Shown here: one piece after another, positions 10,791 to 11,933 of the stretch | Layout of the letters: the number at the start of each line of letters is the position of its first letter | How positions within the stretch are numbered: position 1 is the first letter of the stretch | Assembly: GCA_003533825.1 (NCBI GenBank) | Contig: DQCG01000558.1 | Span: 1 to 11,933, forward strand | DNA length: 11,933 bases | Source of the DNA: Phycisphaerales bacterium | GTDB taxonomy: Bacteria > Planctomycetota > Phycisphaerae > Sedimentisphaerales > Anaerobacaceae | Direction of reading: 5' to 3' | The notes under the pieces: generated by a model | What the model saw: the letters and a program-made list of their open reading frames with translations, nothing else | Databases searched by the model: none | Told to the model about the DNA's origin: nothing | Made by a program: the position numbers and the translations under genes

Positions 10791-11933
10791 TCAAGGCAAA
10801 TCGCCTTGGTGGACTTCGAGGATTTTAGATGGCTCTCCACCTGAGGATTCGAGTTTGAGCTTGATGGCGCCGGTGGTTTTTAGGTTGTCGACTTCGAGTG
10901 TTGCCGTATCGTCCGCTGGCAGCAGGGCGGTTAGGTTTTTGCCGTCTTGGGTGACACTCAGGATGTAGCCGCCGGGGATGGGGCTTAATTTGGCTTCTCC
11001 GGCGAGATTATTGCTTACCTTGTGCGGGCGGTAGAGCGTTACGAACTCCATTCGTTTTGACTTTTCCGACGTCGTCGCCGTCAGGTGCCATTCACGCAGT
11101 GTGATACGAGGGCGGGGATTCGGATCGTACTGGTCGGTCTGTTCGAAGCTCAGGCCGGACGGTGTCAGAAAATCTATGTCGCATACTACATCGTTGTTTC
11201 GGACCCGGATTTGGCGCTGGCCTTTGATATCAATTTTGTTGACGGCGTGCAGCCAGTATTCGTATTTTGAAGGCACTCCCGATTTTAGGCGGTCGTAAAC
11301 GACAACCAGTTCCGGCTTGACGAAGATGATCGCGCGCGTGAATCGTTCGAGAGGTGTTTCGTATGCATCTGATGCTTCGCCGATGACGACATCAACGTCC
11401 GGCGTGGTTTTGAAGGCTACGATTTCGCCCTGTGCTTTAGAAGTACGTCTGCCCTGGTCTTTGCCGTTTACGGTGATATTATTGACCGAGCGGGTGCTCC
11501 ACATCCATTCCCTATGATGTTTGCTGCCGTAGCTGTCTCTGCGGCCGGTGCGAATCAGCAGGCGCTTGCCGTAGGCCCACAGCAGAAACGAATTGTTCGC
11601 CTCGTAGCCGTGAGACTGCGTGCCGAATGGGCTGGACTTGAAGACTACCTGGACGCTATTTTCGGCGTCTGTCAGGCTGGTATTGAGGTAGGCCTGGCCG
11701 GTGCCGCCGAATAAGCGGGATTCCGGCAGGTCGTCGGGCGGCGTCGTCTGGACCTTGGGCAGCCCGCCTCGGATAAAACCGATATAGCCGCCGGCAGGCT
11801 CGGGGCCGCCAAGCTGCTCAACGTACCATTGCCAGTGCCCGCTGCCGGCCTGTGCGGCATAAGTGCTGACCAGCGGCACGTTACTTCTCGCCGTGCGTCT
11901 TGCAGTTAAGTCACCGAAGCCGCCGCCGACTTT
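10791..11933 (-). CDS. Heparinase II/III-type protein (DUF4962-like), C-terminal 380 residues; 5' part outside window
   Basis: The frame stays open to the right edge, so the apparent GTG at 11879 is internal rather than a start. Visible marks of the heparinase II/III domain are F-G-T-Q-S-H-G-Y-E-A-N-N-S-F-L-L-W-A-Y-G-K-R-L-L-I, then D-S-Y-G-S-K-H-H-R-E-W, S-T-R-S-V-N-N-I-T-V-N-G-K-D-Q and E-L-V-V-V-Y-D-R-L followed by Y-E-Y-W-L-H-A. This fold covers polysaccharide lyases acting on uronic-acid-containing glycans; the remaining C-terminal beta-sandwich is typical. The residue before the conserved Asn in S-V-N-N is Asn where I would expect His (H-N-T pattern), which may mark a subfamily. The missing N-terminal part should hold the alpha-toroid. 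The gene converges with the nuclease gene. A 6-bp inverted repeat (CAAGGC 10792-10797 / GCCTTG 10803-10808) overlaps its stop codon. Confidence 0.8.
   Translation of the reverse strand, partial: KVGGGFGDLTARRTARSNVPLVSTYAAQAGSGHWQWYVEQLGGPEPAGGYIGFIRGGLPKVQTTPPDDLPESRLFGGTGQAYLNTSLTDAENSVQVVFKSSPFGTQSHGYEANNSFLLWAYGKRLLIRTGRRDSYGSKHHREWMWSTRSVNNITVNGKDQGRRTSKAQGEIVAFKTTPDVDVVIGEASDAYETPLERFTRAIIFVKPELVVVYDRLKSGVPSKYEYWLHAVNKIDIKGQRQIRVRNNDVVCDIDFLTPSGLSFEQTDQYDPNPRPRITLREWHLTATTSEKSKRMEFVTLYRPHKVSNNLAGEAKLSPIPGGYILSVTQDGKNLTALLPADDTATLEVDNLKTTGAIKLKLESSGGEPSKILEVHQGDLP

Noticed and set aside
10792..10808. CAAGGC/GCCTTG hairpin at the heparinase stop codon as a terminator
   Set aside because: It is only a 6-bp stem and is not followed by a U-run on the minus-strand transcript.

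Overview
The window looks like chromosomal DNA of a polysaccharide-degrading, Gram-negative-type bacterium, most probably a planctomycete (Phycisphaerae-like) or a relative in the PVC group. This is inferred from gene content: tandem twin-arginine-exported Gfo/Idh/MocA oxidoreductases, a secreted DUF1080 (3-keto-disaccharide hydrolase family) protein fused to a xylose-isomerase-like TIM barrel, a URO-D superfamily protein, an FG-GAP propeller protein and a heparinase II/III-type protein. No rRNA, tRNA or CRISPR was seen.

Layout. The minus strand carries one long co-directional series from about 8.5 kb down to position 1: a strong promoter (8465-8493), URO-D family protein (6970-8418), Gfo/Idh A (5567-6928), Gfo/Idh B (4227-5525), DUF1080-TIM fusion (2656-4173), FG-GAP/CARDB secreted protein (881-2584), then after a 292-base gap with a dRS3-like palindrome, a small unknown gene (286-588) and a partial DUF167/YggU gene (1-227). 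The first five genes are 41-71 bases apart, each with a good ribosome-binding site, and look like one operon. For three of them the longest open frame is not the best start: FG-GAP probably starts at GTG 2584, the fusion at ATG 4173 and Gfo/Idh A at ATG 6928.

A different block on the plus strand (about 8.69-10.66 kb), visibly richer in A+T, holds a BrnT/BrnA-type toxin-antitoxin pair, a third small gene interrupted by an amber codon, and a stand-alone PD-(D/E)XK nuclease-like gene with a palindromic operator-like site. The toxin and nuclease genes are preceded by related ~57-base promoter segments. At the right edge a 5'-truncated heparinase II/III-type gene runs on the minus strand (10791-11933), so the defence-type block sits between two carbohydrate-degradation loci.

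How the genes may work together. The two Tat-exported oxidoreductases could oxidise a sugar hydroxyl outside the cytoplasm; the secreted DUF1080 domain could cleave or hydrate the 3-keto-glycoside; the attached TIM barrel could isomerise or otherwise process the product. The FG-GAP protein may bind glycan or surface. The URO-D family protein at the head of the operon is the least explained member. The substrate cannot be read from the sequence.
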